From: JAGXLP01 sp964649445
GTDB lineage: Bacteria; Bipolaricaulota; Bipolaricaulia; M55B111
Assembly (NCBI GenBank): GCA_964649445.1
Contig: CAZYPS010000001.1
Location: 11,974-75,973 of the forward strand
Direction: 5' to 3'
DNA: 64,000 nucleotides
This document shows positions 24,753-33,102 of this stretch, piece after piece. A model generated the notes under the pieces. It saw only the letters and a list, made by a program, of their open reading frames with translations, ran no database searches and was not told the origin of the DNA. Every line of letters starts with the position of its first letter. The stretch's first letter is position 1. The translations under genes were made by a program, and so were the position numbers.

Positions 24753-25904
24753 ATGAATGAACTGGTCTATTTAGATCACGCAGCGACAACTCCGGTTGCG
24801 AAGTCCGTAAAGAAAAAGATGTCAATTTTCTTCCGGGAAAAGTTTGGAAACCCTTCAAGTCTTTATTCTACTGCAAACGAGGCAAAAAGGGAAGGGCTGG
24901 AGAGAAGTCGGGAAAGGATTTCAAATTATCTGGACGTAAGGTCGGACGAGATCATTTTTACCTCGGGTGCCACGGAATCGGATAATCTCGCCATTAAAGG
25001 CGTCGCTTTTTCAAAGGACGAGTCCGCTCACTTTATTACTTCGGAAATCGAACACCATGCGGTTCTCCACGCTTTTGAGTGGCTGGAAGATCAGGGGCAC
25101 GATGTCTCCTATCTCGAAGTTGACGAAGACGGATTCGTCAACCCGGAAGATCTAAAAAATGCTCTGCGCAATGATACTGCCCTCGTCTCCATCATGTACG
25201 CTAACAACGAGATTGGCACTGTCCAACCCATCGGAGAACTGGCGAAGATTGCAGAGGAAAACGGATCACTGTTTCACACGGATGCGGTTCAAGCTTATGG
25301 GAAGTTCCCGCTGGATTTAGAATACGTTGATATGCTCTCGGCTTCGGGTCATAAGATTTATGGGCCTAAAGGAGTTGGACTGCTTTATCGGCGCAAGGGA
25401 GTAAAGTTAAAGCCGTTGATTCATGGAGGGGGACACGAGAGCGGCCTTAGAAGCGGCACGGAGAATGTGCCCGGAGTTGTCGGATTGGCAGAGGCTACAG
25501 AGCTTATGGCCGAAGAACAGAAGGAAGAAATCCCCCGCCAGAAGGAGTTGAGGGATAGGATAATTGATCGAGTACTGGATATACCTGATGCGAGGTTGAA
25601 CGGGCCTGAAGATAACAGACTGGCAAATAACGCCAACTTCAGTTTTAAGGGGATTGAAGGGGAGTCGATAGTAATGAAGCTCGACAACCGGAATATTGCT
25701 GCCAGCACAGGGTCGGCTTGTTCCTCGCCCAGTCTCGAACCCAGTCACGTCCTTCTTGCCATTGGTCTTCCTCTTTCACTTGCTCACGGGAGTTTGAGGC
25801 TCACTCTGGGTAGAGAAACAACGGAAAAAGAGGTCGACTATTTGCTGGAGGAACTCCCCGAGGTCATTGAGGAACTACGAAAGGCTTCCCCTTTATCGAA
25901 TTAA
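24753..25904 (+). CDS. iscS: Cysteine desulfurase (IscS/NifS family)
   Basis: A PLP enzyme that strips sulfur from cysteine and delivers it for Fe-S cluster assembly and other sulfur-transfer paths. Key elements: YLDHAATTPV at residues 6-15, FTSGATESDNLAIKG around residue 70, the PLP lysine in SGHKIYGPKG around residue 200, HGGGHESGLRSGTEN around residue 225, and the mobile-loop cysteine in STGSACSSPS near residue 322. Length is 383 residues from ATG 24753, five bases after GGTGG; an upstream TTG at 24741 is less likely. The scaffold gene iscU follows by 29 bases. Confidence 0.96.
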   Translation: MNELVYLDHAATTPVAKSVKKKMSIFFREKFGNPSSLYSTANEAKREGLERSRERISNYLDVRSDEIIFTSGATESDNLAIKGVAFSKDESAHFITSEIEHHAVLHAFEWLEDQGHDVSYLEVDEDGFVNPEDLKNALRNDTALVSIMYANNEIGTVQPIGELAKIAEENGSLFHTDAVQAYGKFPLDLEYVDMLSASGHKIYGPKGVGLLYRRKGVKLKPLIHGGGHESGLRSGTENVPGVVGLAEATELMAEEQKEEIPRQKELRDRIIDRVLDIPDARLNGPEDNRLANNANFSFKGIEGESIVMKLDNRNIAASTGSACSSPSLEPSHVLLAIGLPLSLAHGSLRLTLGRETTEKEVDYLLEELPEVIEELRKASPLSN

Positions 25905-25933
25905 ATTAGAAAGACCGCTTAGAGGTGGTAATA

Positions 25934-26434
25934 GTGTACTCAGAGAAAGTAATGGAACACTTCAATAACCCCCGGAACCAGAGAAAGATGGAAAATCCCG
26001 ACGCAATAGGGAAAGTTGGAAATGCTCTCTGTGGGGACGTTATGTGGATTTACATTAGGGTGAATGAAAATGAAGAAGGAGACGAAATTATTAAGGATAT
26101 CTCCTGGGAGACATTTGGCTGCACTGCGGCTATAGCCACGTCTTCTATGGTGACGGAACTGGCGAAAGGTGAAAAACTGAAAAAAGCTCTGGAGATAAGT
26201 AACGAAAAAGTTGCGGAAGAGTTGGACGGACTACCTTCCGTTAAAATGCACTGCTCCAACCTGGCGGCAGACGGTTTAGTGGAAGCAATTTACAATTACC
26301 TGGACGGCAGTGAAAAAGAAATTCCCGAAGACCTGAAAGAGAAACATGAGCAGATAAAGCAGCATATGAAAAAAGTCGAAGAGGAGTACGGGGATTACGT
26401 TGAGATGGAAGAGGAAATGCATAAAGCTAATTAA
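25934..26434 (+). CDS. iscU: Fe-S cluster scaffold IscU/NifU-like
   Basis: The scaffold on which Fe-S clusters are built from IscS-derived sulfur. The N-terminal MYSEKVMEHFNNPRN, the three cluster cysteines (LCGDVM, FGCTAA, MHCSNLA) and the LDGLPSVKMHC motif are all visible. At 166 residues it has a C-terminal extension of charged helix (KHEQIKQHMKKVEEEYGDYVEM) beyond the usual ~125-residue core. Translation starts at GTG 25934, five bases after GAGGTGG; an earlier GTG at 25925 lies within that site. It belongs to an operon with iscS upstream and the deacetylase-like gene downstream. Confidence 0.95.
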   Translation: MYSEKVMEHFNNPRNQRKMENPDAIGKVGNALCGDVMWIYIRVNENEEGDEIIKDISWETFGCTAAIATSSMVTELAKGEKLKKALEISNEKVAEELDGLPSVKMHCSNLAADGLVEAIYNYLDGSEKEIPEDLKEKHEQIKQHMKKVEEEYGDYVEMEEEMHKAN

Positions 26435-26527
26435 TTGGTCTCACCAGTAAGAAAATTTGCCTCTAAGGTTTTAGCCGATGTATATAGGGGTTTTCAGCCT
26501 CCGCAGTTTCCCCTAAAAAGGAGGATC

Positions 26528-27355
26528 ATGAAATTAGTTTTTTCCGAAGAAGCTTTACAATACCGTTCTGCCGGGCACCCCGAAAGCCCGGAACGAGTAA
26601 AGACAGCTTATAATTATTTAAGGACAAAATACGAGATAATTGAACCTACTCAGGCTTCAGTCGATGACCTCCTTCTCGTTCACGATAGGGATTTCGTCCA
26701 GAGTGTCAGAGACGGAAGTTTTTCTGATCCTGATTGTCCCAAGTACGAAGATCTCTTCTTTTACTCTACTCTTTCCGCAGGTGGAGCAATCACCGCACAG
26801 AAAAACCAGGCTATGTCTATAATGAGACCTCCCGGACATCACGCAGGGCGGGACTTTCTCGGGGGTTTTTGTTATTTTAACAATTTAGCAATAGCGGTCG
26901 AGAAATCCGGATTAAGGACTTTAATAGTTGATTTTGACGCTCATCACGGAAATGGAACGGAAGACATATTTCTGGGTCATGAGGACGTCACGTACCTTTC
27001 ACTTCATCGGTCGCCTGGTTTCCCTGGAACGGGTCAGGAATCCCACCAAAACGCCATCAATTATCCGATTCCGGCTACCACGGGTGACGAGAAATTCCTG
27101 GACTTATTGAGCGAGGAACTTGGACGACTAGATGAAAAAAATTTCAGCCAGATGGCACTATCATCCGGGTTTGACGGACATAAAGACGACCCATTGGCTT
27201 CCGTCGGACTTTCCACTTCCGCCTTCGAAGAAATTGGTAAGATGTTGAGGGATATGGATCTTCCTACTTTCGCCGTTCTGGAAGGTGGTTACGTCGGGGA
27301 AGATTTGGGAAGAAATATAGATGCCTTTCTCAGAGGTTTTAACGACCAGGATTAA
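26528..27355 (+). CDS. Histone-deacetylase/acetylpolyamine amidohydrolase family protein
   Basis: A zinc amidohydrolase of the arginase-deacetylase fold, 275 residues. The motifs that build the active site are present: RPPGHHAG around residue 100, DFDAHHGNGTEDIF around residue 137 (metal-binding D and H), SSGFDGHKDDP around residue 213, and the terminal LEGGYVGEDL with the catalytic-site tyrosine. Bacterial members remove acetyl groups from polyamines or proteins; substrate is unknown here. The frame is open from 26435, but ATG 26528 follows AAAAAGGAGGATC and begins at the conserved N-terminus. It continues the isc operon and is followed ten bases later by a metallo-beta-lactamase-fold gene. 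Confidence 0.92.
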   Translation: MKLVFSEEALQYRSAGHPESPERVKTAYNYLRTKYEIIEPTQASVDDLLLVHDRDFVQSVRDGSFSDPDCPKYEDLFFYSTLSAGGAITAQKNQAMSIMRPPGHHAGRDFLGGFCYFNNLAIAVEKSGLRTLIVDFDAHHGNGTEDIFLGHEDVTYLSLHRSPGFPGTGQESHQNAINYPIPATTGDEKFLDLLSEELGRLDEKNFSQMALSSGFDGHKDDPLASVGLSTSAFEEIGKMLRDMDLPTFAVLEGGYVGEDLGRNIDAFLRGFNDQD

Positions 27356-27365
27356 AGATCGCTAA

Positions 27366-28223
27366 ATGAAAATACTTGCTTATTCCAAAGCTCTATATTC
27401 CAGCTGGCTCTACTATAGCCCGGACAGGATACTGTTTGATGCCGGTGAAAGTGTAAGCAGCATAATGGGTAACAAATCATTTGCTGTAGAAAATGTCTTT
27501 CTCTCACATGGCCATATCGATCATATAGCCGGACTTGTCAGCCTCGTCAATATTAGGAATAACGCCATGGGCGACAAAAAAAAGCCGTTGACAATATACT
27601 ATCCCCGGAATAATTTCCATATTTCCGAGTTGATAAACTACCTTAGTCGAACCAACAATAACGTCCAGTACCCTCTCAACTGGGTACCAATTGAAGCGGG
27701 TGAGGAGATTCAGGTTTACGGCGAGGACGGTTCTAGAAACCCCAGGTATGTTCGGACTTTTTCTACCGAGCATTCCAGAAGCGAGGTTTCGCTGGGTTAC
27801 AATATTATTGAAGAACGTCAGCGCTTGAAGGACGAATACAGCGACTTCTCCCAGGAAGAAATCAAGGAACTGGCCGAACGGAAAGGCAGGGACGGACTAA
27901 CGGAGTCTTACAGGCAGAAAATATTTACTTACGGCGGTGACTCCGTTCCTCTGGACCCGGAGAAGATAGTAGACACGGAAGTGTTGTGTCACGATTGTAC
28001 CTTCCTCGAAGAAGAAGACAGAAAAATGTATAAACACGCCACGTTAGGGGAGGCAATAAAGGTTGCCAAGGAAGCTGGAGTGAAGAAGAAATTTATTGGC
28101 CTTCATATTTCTTCCAGATACAAAGACAGAATTCATGAACTCAAAAAGGAAGTTATGCTCGCGGAAGAACCCCAGTTCGACGTGGAACTCGTCCCGCCAG
28201 GAAGAATTTATCGCGAAGATTGA
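27366..28223 (+). CDS. Metallo-beta-lactamase-fold protein, RNase Z-like
   Basis: A 285-residue metallo-hydrolase with the metal-binding SHGHIDHIAG motif at about residues 48-57, later ligands in STEHSRSEVSLGY (around 137), GGDSVPL near 195, HDCTF near 213 and the C-terminal FIGLHISSRY. The overall order resembles the RNase Z (tRNA 3' endonuclease) group, but it lacks a recognisable flexible arm and could instead be a small-molecule hydrolase. This strain's two complete tRNA genes both encode CCA. ATG 27366 lies ten bases after the deacetylase stop, without a strong ribosome-binding site, so translational coupling is likely. Confidence 0.8.
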   Translation: MKILAYSKALYSSWLYYSPDRILFDAGESVSSIMGNKSFAVENVFLSHGHIDHIAGLVSLVNIRNNAMGDKKKPLTIYYPRNNFHISELINYLSRTNNNVQYPLNWVPIEAGEEIQVYGEDGSRNPRYVRTFSTEHSRSEVSLGYNIIEERQRLKDEYSDFSQEEIKELAERKGRDGLTESYRQKIFTYGGDSVPLDPEKIVDTEVLCHDCTFLEEEDRKMYKHATLGEAIKVAKEAGVKKKFIGLHISSRYKDRIHELKKEVMLAEEPQFDVELVPPGRIYRED

Positions 28224-28309
28224 ATATCTCCTAAATCGACATTTCAACCGCAAAGTTAGCATTCCGAACTACATCTATCCCCCGGAATACTCCGGATTCT
28301 ACTAAGAAT

Positions 28310-28354
28310 TTGCCCGTAGCTTAACTTGGTTGTTGGAAAGAAAGTTCCGGGCAA
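28310..28354. terminator. Convergent hairpin between MBL and PAQR genes
   Basis: TTGCCCG (28310-28316) pairs with CGGGCAA (28348-28354), and TTAACTT/AAGTTAA offers an alternative pairing. It abuts the PAQR stop codon. The loop is long and T-runs are poor, so it is a weak terminator candidate. Confidence 0.3.
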
Positions 28355-28355
28355 G

Positions 28356-29030
28356 TTAACTGGCTGGTAGAACGTAGAAGTAGATCGCGTAGAAGTGACT
28401 GACGCTTCCCCCCATTACGAATAAATGCCAGATCATGTGGTTATAAGGGAGGCTGTGCCAGCCCAGGAAAATTAGTCCCACAAGGTAAATAAAGCTCCCG
28501 AGCAGGACCCAGAAGAATCCCGTGAAAGGTAGCCCCAGATAAAGCTGTTTCATTATTAAAGTGGAAAGGGACCCCATGATTACGTAAGTGCTGGCTTCGA
28601 ACCTGGGATACCTGTTTATAAAAAAGATCTTAAAAATGACTCCCCCGAAAGCGAAAGCCCAGACCAGGGAAAACATGATCCAGCCAAGAGTCGTCTTCAG
28701 AGTTATTAGTAGCAATGGAGTGAAAGTGCCCGCTACCAGGAAATATATTGTCCCATGATCGACAAATTGAAGGATTCTTTTATATTTTTTCTCGGGCACG
28801 ATGTGATAGAGGGTTGAGGCTAAGTGGGCAAGTATCAAGGAAGAACCGAATATTACCACACTTGCGAGTCGCAATTGGTCCTGGAGAGGAAGAGTTCGGA
28901 GGATCATCAGGATCAACCCGACTACGCTCAGAGCCGTCCCCAGTCCGTGAGAGATACCATTGGCTATTTCTTCTTTCCTCGTGTGTAATAGCCGAAATTC
29001 TGCACCCTCTGGTCGGTCGTCGAAAATCAT
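28356..29030 (-). CDS. Hemolysin III / PAQR family membrane protein
   Basis: A 224-residue protein with seven hydrophobic segments of the PAQR superfamily (YqfA/hemolysin III). Conserved marks include the N-terminal EEIANGISHGLG, the S..YH pair in LASTLYHIV, and the C-terminal LPYNHMIWHLFVMGGSVSHF, whose histidines bind zinc in adiponectin receptors. The bacterial members are linked to membrane fluidity and lipid homeostasis; the name hemolysin is historical. It starts one base after the stop of the threonine dehydrogenase gene, so the two are certainly one transcript. Confidence 0.92.
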   Translation of the reverse strand: MIFDDRPEGAEFRLLHTRKEEIANGISHGLGTALSVVGLILMILRTLPLQDQLRLASVVIFGSSLILAHLASTLYHIVPEKKYKRILQFVDHGTIYFLVAGTFTPLLLITLKTTLGWIMFSLVWAFAFGGVIFKIFFINRYPRFEASTYVIMGSLSTLIMKQLYLGLPFTGFFWVLLGSFIYLVGLIFLGWHSLPYNHMIWHLFVMGGSVSHFYAIYFYVLPAS

Positions 29031-29031
29031 C

Positions 29032-29994
29032 TTACTGCAGCTTTGCCTCCAGTTTTTCTATCATATCTTTTACCATGGATTCTAGCTCGTAATTAGGCTC
29101 CCAGCCCCATTCCTCTCTGGCGGGTGTATCGTCCAAAGAATCCGGCCAGGAATCGGCGATTTTCTGTCGCTCATCAGGTTGAAAGTCATAGGTAAAACCG
29201 GGAATAAATTCCTCTATCTTCCGGGCCAGTTCCCCGGCTGAGAAACTCATTGAGGATACGTTAAAATCGCAATGGTGCTCAAGGTCCTCGAGGTCAGCCT
29301 CGGCCAGGTCTATCAGGGACTTCACACAATCCGGCATATACATAAGCGGAAGGGTTGTATCTTCCCGGACGAAGAAAGTGTAATGTCCTTCTTCGATCGC
29401 TTCATAAAATACTTCCACCGCGTAATCCGTCGTCCCACCCCCGGGGAGCGTTTTCGAACTGATTATACCAGGAAGTCTGAGACCTCGCACGTCGAGTCCA
29501 AATTTGTGGTAGTAGTAATTACCGAGCAGCTCGTCGGTAACCTTGGTTACCCCGTACATCGAAGTTGGCCGAAGGATGGTTTCGTTTGGTGCGTTCTTAT
29601 TTGGTACTTCTGGTCCAAAAACCCCAATCGAGCTAGGAATAATTATCCTGGTTAAATCCAGTCGGACGCCAAGTTCAAGTAATTCGAAAAAACCAAGAAC
29701 GTTTACCTTAAATGCTTTAGCCGGATTTTCTTCCCCCTTGGCGGATAGGATGGCGGCTAAGTTGAAAACGGAGTCGATATCGTACTTCTCTATAAGTTCT
29801 AATGTTTTGTCTCTATCCAGAACGTCCAGTTCTTCAAGTGGACCCCGGGCAAGCTCCTCGTCGGGCTCCTCGGTTGAAAGGTAGGTGGCAACCACTGATT
29901 CGTTACCGTACTTTTCTCTTAGAGCAGGAGTAAGTTCAGAGCCTATCTGTCCCGTCGCACCGATAACCAAAATATTATCCATTTCTCCAACCAT
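29032..29994 (-). CDS. L-threonine 3-dehydrogenase, SDR/epimerase type
   Basis: An NAD-dependent short-chain (extended) dehydrogenase that oxidises L-threonine to 2-amino-3-ketobutyrate. The N-terminus has the nucleotide-binding ILVIGATGQIGSEL; the catalytic PSSIGVFG…SMYGVTKV (Ser, Tyr and Lys) lies around residues 119-150; RGLRLPGIIS follows. Similar epimerase-like enzymes serve as threonine dehydrogenases in Flavobacterium and Thermoplasma, and the divergent neighbour encodes the next enzyme of the pathway, which supports the assignment. ATG 29994 lies seven bases after GGAGGG; the frame is open upstream to 30174 without coding support. Confidence 0.9.
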   Translation of the reverse strand: MVGEMDNILVIGATGQIGSELTPALREKYGNESVVATYLSTEEPDEELARGPLEELDVLDRDKTLELIEKYDIDSVFNLAAILSAKGEENPAKAFKVNVLGFFELLELGVRLDLTRIIIPSSIGVFGPEVPNKNAPNETILRPTSMYGVTKVTDELLGNYYYHKFGLDVRGLRLPGIISSKTLPGGGTTDYAVEVFYEAIEEGHYTFFVREDTTLPLMYMPDCVKSLIDLAEADLEDLEHHCDFNVSSMSFSAGELARKIEEFIPGFTYDFQPDERQKIADSWPDSLDDTPAREEWGWEPNYELESMVKDMIEKLEAKLQ

Positions 29995-30021
29995 ACATAA
30001 ACCCTCCAGAAGTTTTTTCCA

Positions 30022-30050
30022 ATTATAGAAACAAAAAAAGTGGCAGGCAA
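30022..30050 (-). promoter_or_regulatory. Promoter of the threonine dehydrogenase operon
   Basis: TTGCCT (30050-30045), 17-bp spacer, perfect TATAAT (30027-30022), reading toward 29994. Confidence 0.65.
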
Positions 30051-30082
30051 CTATTTCAGGAGCTCCACCGACTCTTTTCCAT

Positions 30083-30111
30083 TTGACCCCGATACCTGGC
30101 TTCGGTATCCT
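30083..30111 (+). promoter_or_regulatory. Promoter of glycine C-acetyltransferase
   Basis: TTGACC (30083-30088), 17-bp spacer, TATCCT (30106-30111), 31 bases before the ATG at 30142. It is back-to-back with the threonine dehydrogenase promoter. Confidence 0.6.
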
Positions 30112-30141
30112 TAATGAAAAGAAAAATTTGAGGTGAGGCGT

Positions 30142-31359
30142 ATGCCACTTGAGAAGCTGGAGGAGGAGGTTCAACGAAGGTTAAATGAACTCGAAGAAAA
30201 GGGGACGCTGAAGGGTGACGAACTGGTAATTACGGGGATTGAAAAGTCTCCGGACGGAAATGCTCCGCGCTACCGGATCGAGGGGGAAGATGGAGCCTTT
30301 TTGAAGATGAATTCAAATTCGTATCTCGGGTTGCATTTAAACGAAGAGGTGGTTAAGGCCGAAGAAGAAAGTTCGGAAAAATTCGGCTCTGGGCCTGGGG
30401 CTGTACGGTTTATTCACGGAACGTATAAACCTCACGTGGAACTCGAGAAAAAACTGGCGGATTTTCACGGTAAGGAGTCCTGTGTAATTTATTCTTCAGC
30501 TTACGCAACTATGACGGGAATTTTGCGCCCGTTGACGTCGGACAATACGTTGATCCTTTCCGACGAACTTAATCATAACTGTATAATCAACGGGATAAGG
30601 ATGGCCAAGCCAAAAGGGAAAGATATCTACTCTCATCTCGATATGGATAGCCTGGCAGGAAAACTACAGGATGCAGTAGACACCTACGACAGAGTAATCG
30701 TAGTTACGGACGGGGTCTTTAGCATGAGAGGAGATTACCCCGACCTGCCGAAACTGTCAAGTCTCGCCAGAAAATACGATTCGGAATTCAAAGACGGCGT
30801 ATTTACGATAATGGACGATTCTCACGGCGTAGGAGCTTACGGAGAAACGGGAAGAGGTACTACCGAAGTAACTGGGGAAGTAGGAATAGATCTAATCGTT
30901 TCCACAATGGGTAAATCGCTTGGAGTGAACGGGGGATATGTTGTCACGAGTGAGACAATTACCCGTTACTTGAGAGAGACATCTCCCTTCTACATATATT
31001 CCAATCCGATAACAGCTCCCGAAGCTAGTGCTGCAATAAAATCCTTGGAAATACTGGATAGTGAGCAGGGAAGGTCCATGCTGTCCCACTTGAGAGAAAT
31101 GACAAATTACTTTGAAGAGGGGCTAAAGGATATTGGTCACGAGGTAATTGAGGGACCTCACCCAGTAGTACCGTTGATGATCAGGGATACGAAGGAGACA
31201 AAGGATCTCGTAGAATATCTCAAGGTGAACAAGGTTCTGGCTACTGCTATCGTATATCCTGTCGTCCCACAAGGTGATGAATCCATCAGATTCCAGCTAT
31301 CTGCCGATCATACAAAAGAAGACCTGGATTACGTCCTGGAAACGATAGACCAATTTTGA
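30142..31359 (+). CDS. kbl: Glycine C-acetyltransferase (2-amino-3-ketobutyrate CoA ligase)
   Basis: A PLP enzyme of the alpha-oxoamine synthase family that cleaves 2-amino-3-ketobutyrate with CoA to glycine and acetyl-CoA. Visible motifs: NSYLGLH near residue 55, GPGAVRFIHGTYKPHVELE around residue 82, TDGVFSMRGDYPDLP around 194, DDSHGVGAYGETGRG around 230, and the PLP lysine in STMGKSLGVNGG around 257. The 405-residue length is normal. Translation starts at ATG 30142, six bases after GAGGTG; an upstream GTG (30133) is part of that site. Together with the divergent dehydrogenase it turns threonine into glycine plus acetyl-CoA. Confidence 0.94.
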   Translation: MPLEKLEEEVQRRLNELEEKGTLKGDELVITGIEKSPDGNAPRYRIEGEDGAFLKMNSNSYLGLHLNEEVVKAEEESSEKFGSGPGAVRFIHGTYKPHVELEKKLADFHGKESCVIYSSAYATMTGILRPLTSDNTLILSDELNHNCIINGIRMAKPKGKDIYSHLDMDSLAGKLQDAVDTYDRVIVVTDGVFSMRGDYPDLPKLSSLARKYDSEFKDGVFTIMDDSHGVGAYGETGRGTTEVTGEVGIDLIVSTMGKSLGVNGGYVVTSETITRYLRETSPFYIYSNPITAPEASAAIKSLEILDSEQGRSMLSHLREMTNYFEEGLKDIGHEVIEGPHPVVPLMIRDTKETKDLVEYLKVNKVLATAIVYPVVPQGDESIRFQLSADHTKEDLDYVLETIDQF

Positions 31360-31406
31360 ACTGGATCTGTCAATTACCCCGCACCAAACTGATTAAGGGA
31401 TTTCCT

Positions 31407-31478
31407 CCAGCACTTACTGTGCACTTTGGGATTGAACTAATAACTATGATTGTAAATCAAGTGTCAAGTAAGTGCTGG
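31407..31478. repeat. Palindromic element copy 3, in front of lipB
   Basis: CTCCAGCACTTACT at the left and GTAAGTGCTGG at the right form a stem of 12 bp, a 3x3 internal loop and 5 further pairs (CACTT/AAGTG) around a ~30-nt loop. Length (72 nt) and both ends match the copy in rnpB. It ends 20 bases before the lipB start. Confidence 0.65.
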
Positions 31479-31497
31479 CGGACTTCTTGGACAATAT

Positions 31498-32181
31498 TTG
31501 GTGAGTAGAGTGAAGAGTCTGAGTTGTTCGGATCAGCCTTGCAAAATACTCGACTGCGGATTAACCAAGTACAGGGAGAATTACGAGCTTCAAAAGGAGC
31601 TATTTTCCAGGCGACTGGAGGGAAGTGGGGAGGATACTTTACTAATTACAAGGCACGAACCCACTATTACTATGGGAAAATCCGGCCATGATCGAGATCT
31701 ACTTGTGAATGAGGACGTGCTATCAGACCGGGGGGTTGACTTCGTCGAGATTGATCGCGGTGGAGGAATAACCTACCATGGCCCAGGTCAAATAGTCCTT
31801 TATCCAATATTTGATTTAAGGAATTACGGAAAGGACCTTAGGGAATTTGTCCGAAAGCTGGGTCTAGCAGCAAAGTGTGCGGTCGATAAGCTGGGGTTAG
31901 ATACAGTTTTCCGGGAAGGTGATGAGATCGGGCTCTGGGTTGAGGGTAAAGAAAGTAAGAAGCTTGGCTCCCTGGGGATAAGAGTGAAGAAGTGGTACAC
32001 GATGCACGGGCTGGCACTCAACGTCTCTCTGGATAACGAAAAGGCCGGGTTGATAAGACCATGTGGAATAGGAGGAGCTGAACTAGTGTCGATCGCGGAT
32101 TTTGTCTGTGATGTTGAGTTGGTCGAAGTTAAGGAACTATTGATAACGGAATTCCGTCGTAAATTCTTTCACGAGGGCTAG
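31498..32181 (+). CDS. lipB: Octanoyl-[acyl-carrier-protein] transferase
   Basis: LipB moves octanoyl groups from ACP to lipoyl domains, the first step of lipoate synthesis. Motifs: TRHEPTITMGKSG around residue 56, RGGGITYHGPGQIVLYPI around residue 87, the catalytic lysine in KLGSLGIRV around 155, the HGLALNV segment around 170 and the catalytic cysteine in RPCGIGG around 188. Length is 227 residues from TTG 31498; GTGs at 31501 and 31510 are alternatives, and none has a clear ribosome-binding site. The palindromic element just upstream would lie in the leader. lipA follows after two bases. Confidence 0.94.
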   Translation: MVSRVKSLSCSDQPCKILDCGLTKYRENYELQKELFSRRLEGSGEDTLLITRHEPTITMGKSGHDRDLLVNEDVLSDRGVDFVEIDRGGGITYHGPGQIVLYPIFDLRNYGKDLREFVRKLGLAAKCAVDKLGLDTVFREGDEIGLWVEGKESKKLGSLGIRVKKWYTMHGLALNVSLDNEKAGLIRPCGIGGAELVSIADFVCDVELVEVKELLITEFRRKFFHEG

Positions 32182-32183
32182 AT

Positions 32184-33062
32184 ATGAACGCGGAACCTGA
32201 ATGGATAAAGGCAAGTGCGCCGGGCCCTGAAAGCGAGGAGAAAGTAGGAGATAAGCTAAAAGAGATAGGTCTGAACACCGTTTGCCGGGAAGCCAATTGT
32301 CCCAATCAGGGTGAATGCTGGGGTAAAGGAACGGCAACCTTTATGATTATGGGGGATGTGTGTACCAGAAACTGCCGTTTCTGCGACGTAAAGTCCGGAA
32401 ACCCAGAAGGGGCTCTGGCCCATACTGAACCGGAAAAATTGAAAAGTGCCGTCGAGAAATTCGAACTTGATTACGTGGTTTTAACCTCTGTGGACCGGGA
32501 TGATCTTGCCAATGGGGGCGCAAACCATTTCAAGCGGGTCGTAGAAGGGATAAAAGAGATCTCCAATACTCCACTGGTGGAAGGTTTGATCCCTGATTTT
32601 TCAGGAGATGACAGATCTCTTGAATTGATATCACGGAGCGGGCTCGATGTAGTAGGGCATAACATCGAAACAGTGGAAAGGTTGAGTCCCGAAGTTAGAG
32701 ACCGCCGTGCCGGTTACGAACTATCGCTTTCCGTTCTGGAAAAGATCAACCAACTCACCTCGAACGTCGTTACCAAATCTTCGATAATGTTGGGGCTGGG
32801 GGAGGATAAGAAAGAGGTCAAGGAATCGATGGAGGACCTCCGTGAAGTAGGAGTAGATATAGTAACTCTTGGCCAGTATCTCAGGCCGTCGGAAGACCAA
32901 CTTCCCGTAGAGGAATTTATAGATACTTCCGACTTCGAAGCTTTAAAGCGGGCGGGTGAGGAATTGGGATTTTCGAGCGTAGTTGCTGGCCCGTTTGTCA
33001 GGAGTTCATATAAAGCCAGAGAGACTTACCTGAAAGCTCAATCGAGGGACACGCGATGTTAG
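32184..33062 (+). CDS. lipA: Lipoyl synthase
   Basis: A radical-SAM enzyme that inserts two sulfurs into protein-bound octanoyl chains. It has both cluster motifs: the auxiliary CREANCPNQGEC near residue 34 and the radical-SAM CTRNCRFCD near residue 60, plus TSVDRDDLANGGA around residue 97, GHNIETV near 158 and LGQYLRPS near 232, and ends with the conserved SSYKA region carrying the serine that ligates the auxiliary cluster. The 292-residue length is typical. It begins two bases after lipB with GAGGGC as ribosome-binding site. Confidence 0.97.
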   Translation: MNAEPEWIKASAPGPESEEKVGDKLKEIGLNTVCREANCPNQGECWGKGTATFMIMGDVCTRNCRFCDVKSGNPEGALAHTEPEKLKSAVEKFELDYVVLTSVDRDDLANGGANHFKRVVEGIKEISNTPLVEGLIPDFSGDDRSLELISRSGLDVVGHNIETVERLSPEVRDRRAGYELSLSVLEKINQLTSNVVTKSSIMLGLGEDKKEVKESMEDLREVGVDIVTLGQYLRPSEDQLPVEEFIDTSDFEALKRAGEELGFSSVVAGPFVRSSYKARETYLKAQSRDTRC

Positions 33063-33102
33063 GCCAACATGGCTTAACTGTGGTCAACTTGAAGACTAAT
33101 CT

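Noticed and set aside
28584..28594. GTAAGTGCTGG inside the PAQR gene, identical to the right arm of the palindromic element
   Set aside because: No partner arm lies within 150 bases and the protein sequence is uninterrupted, so I treat it as chance or convergent sequence.
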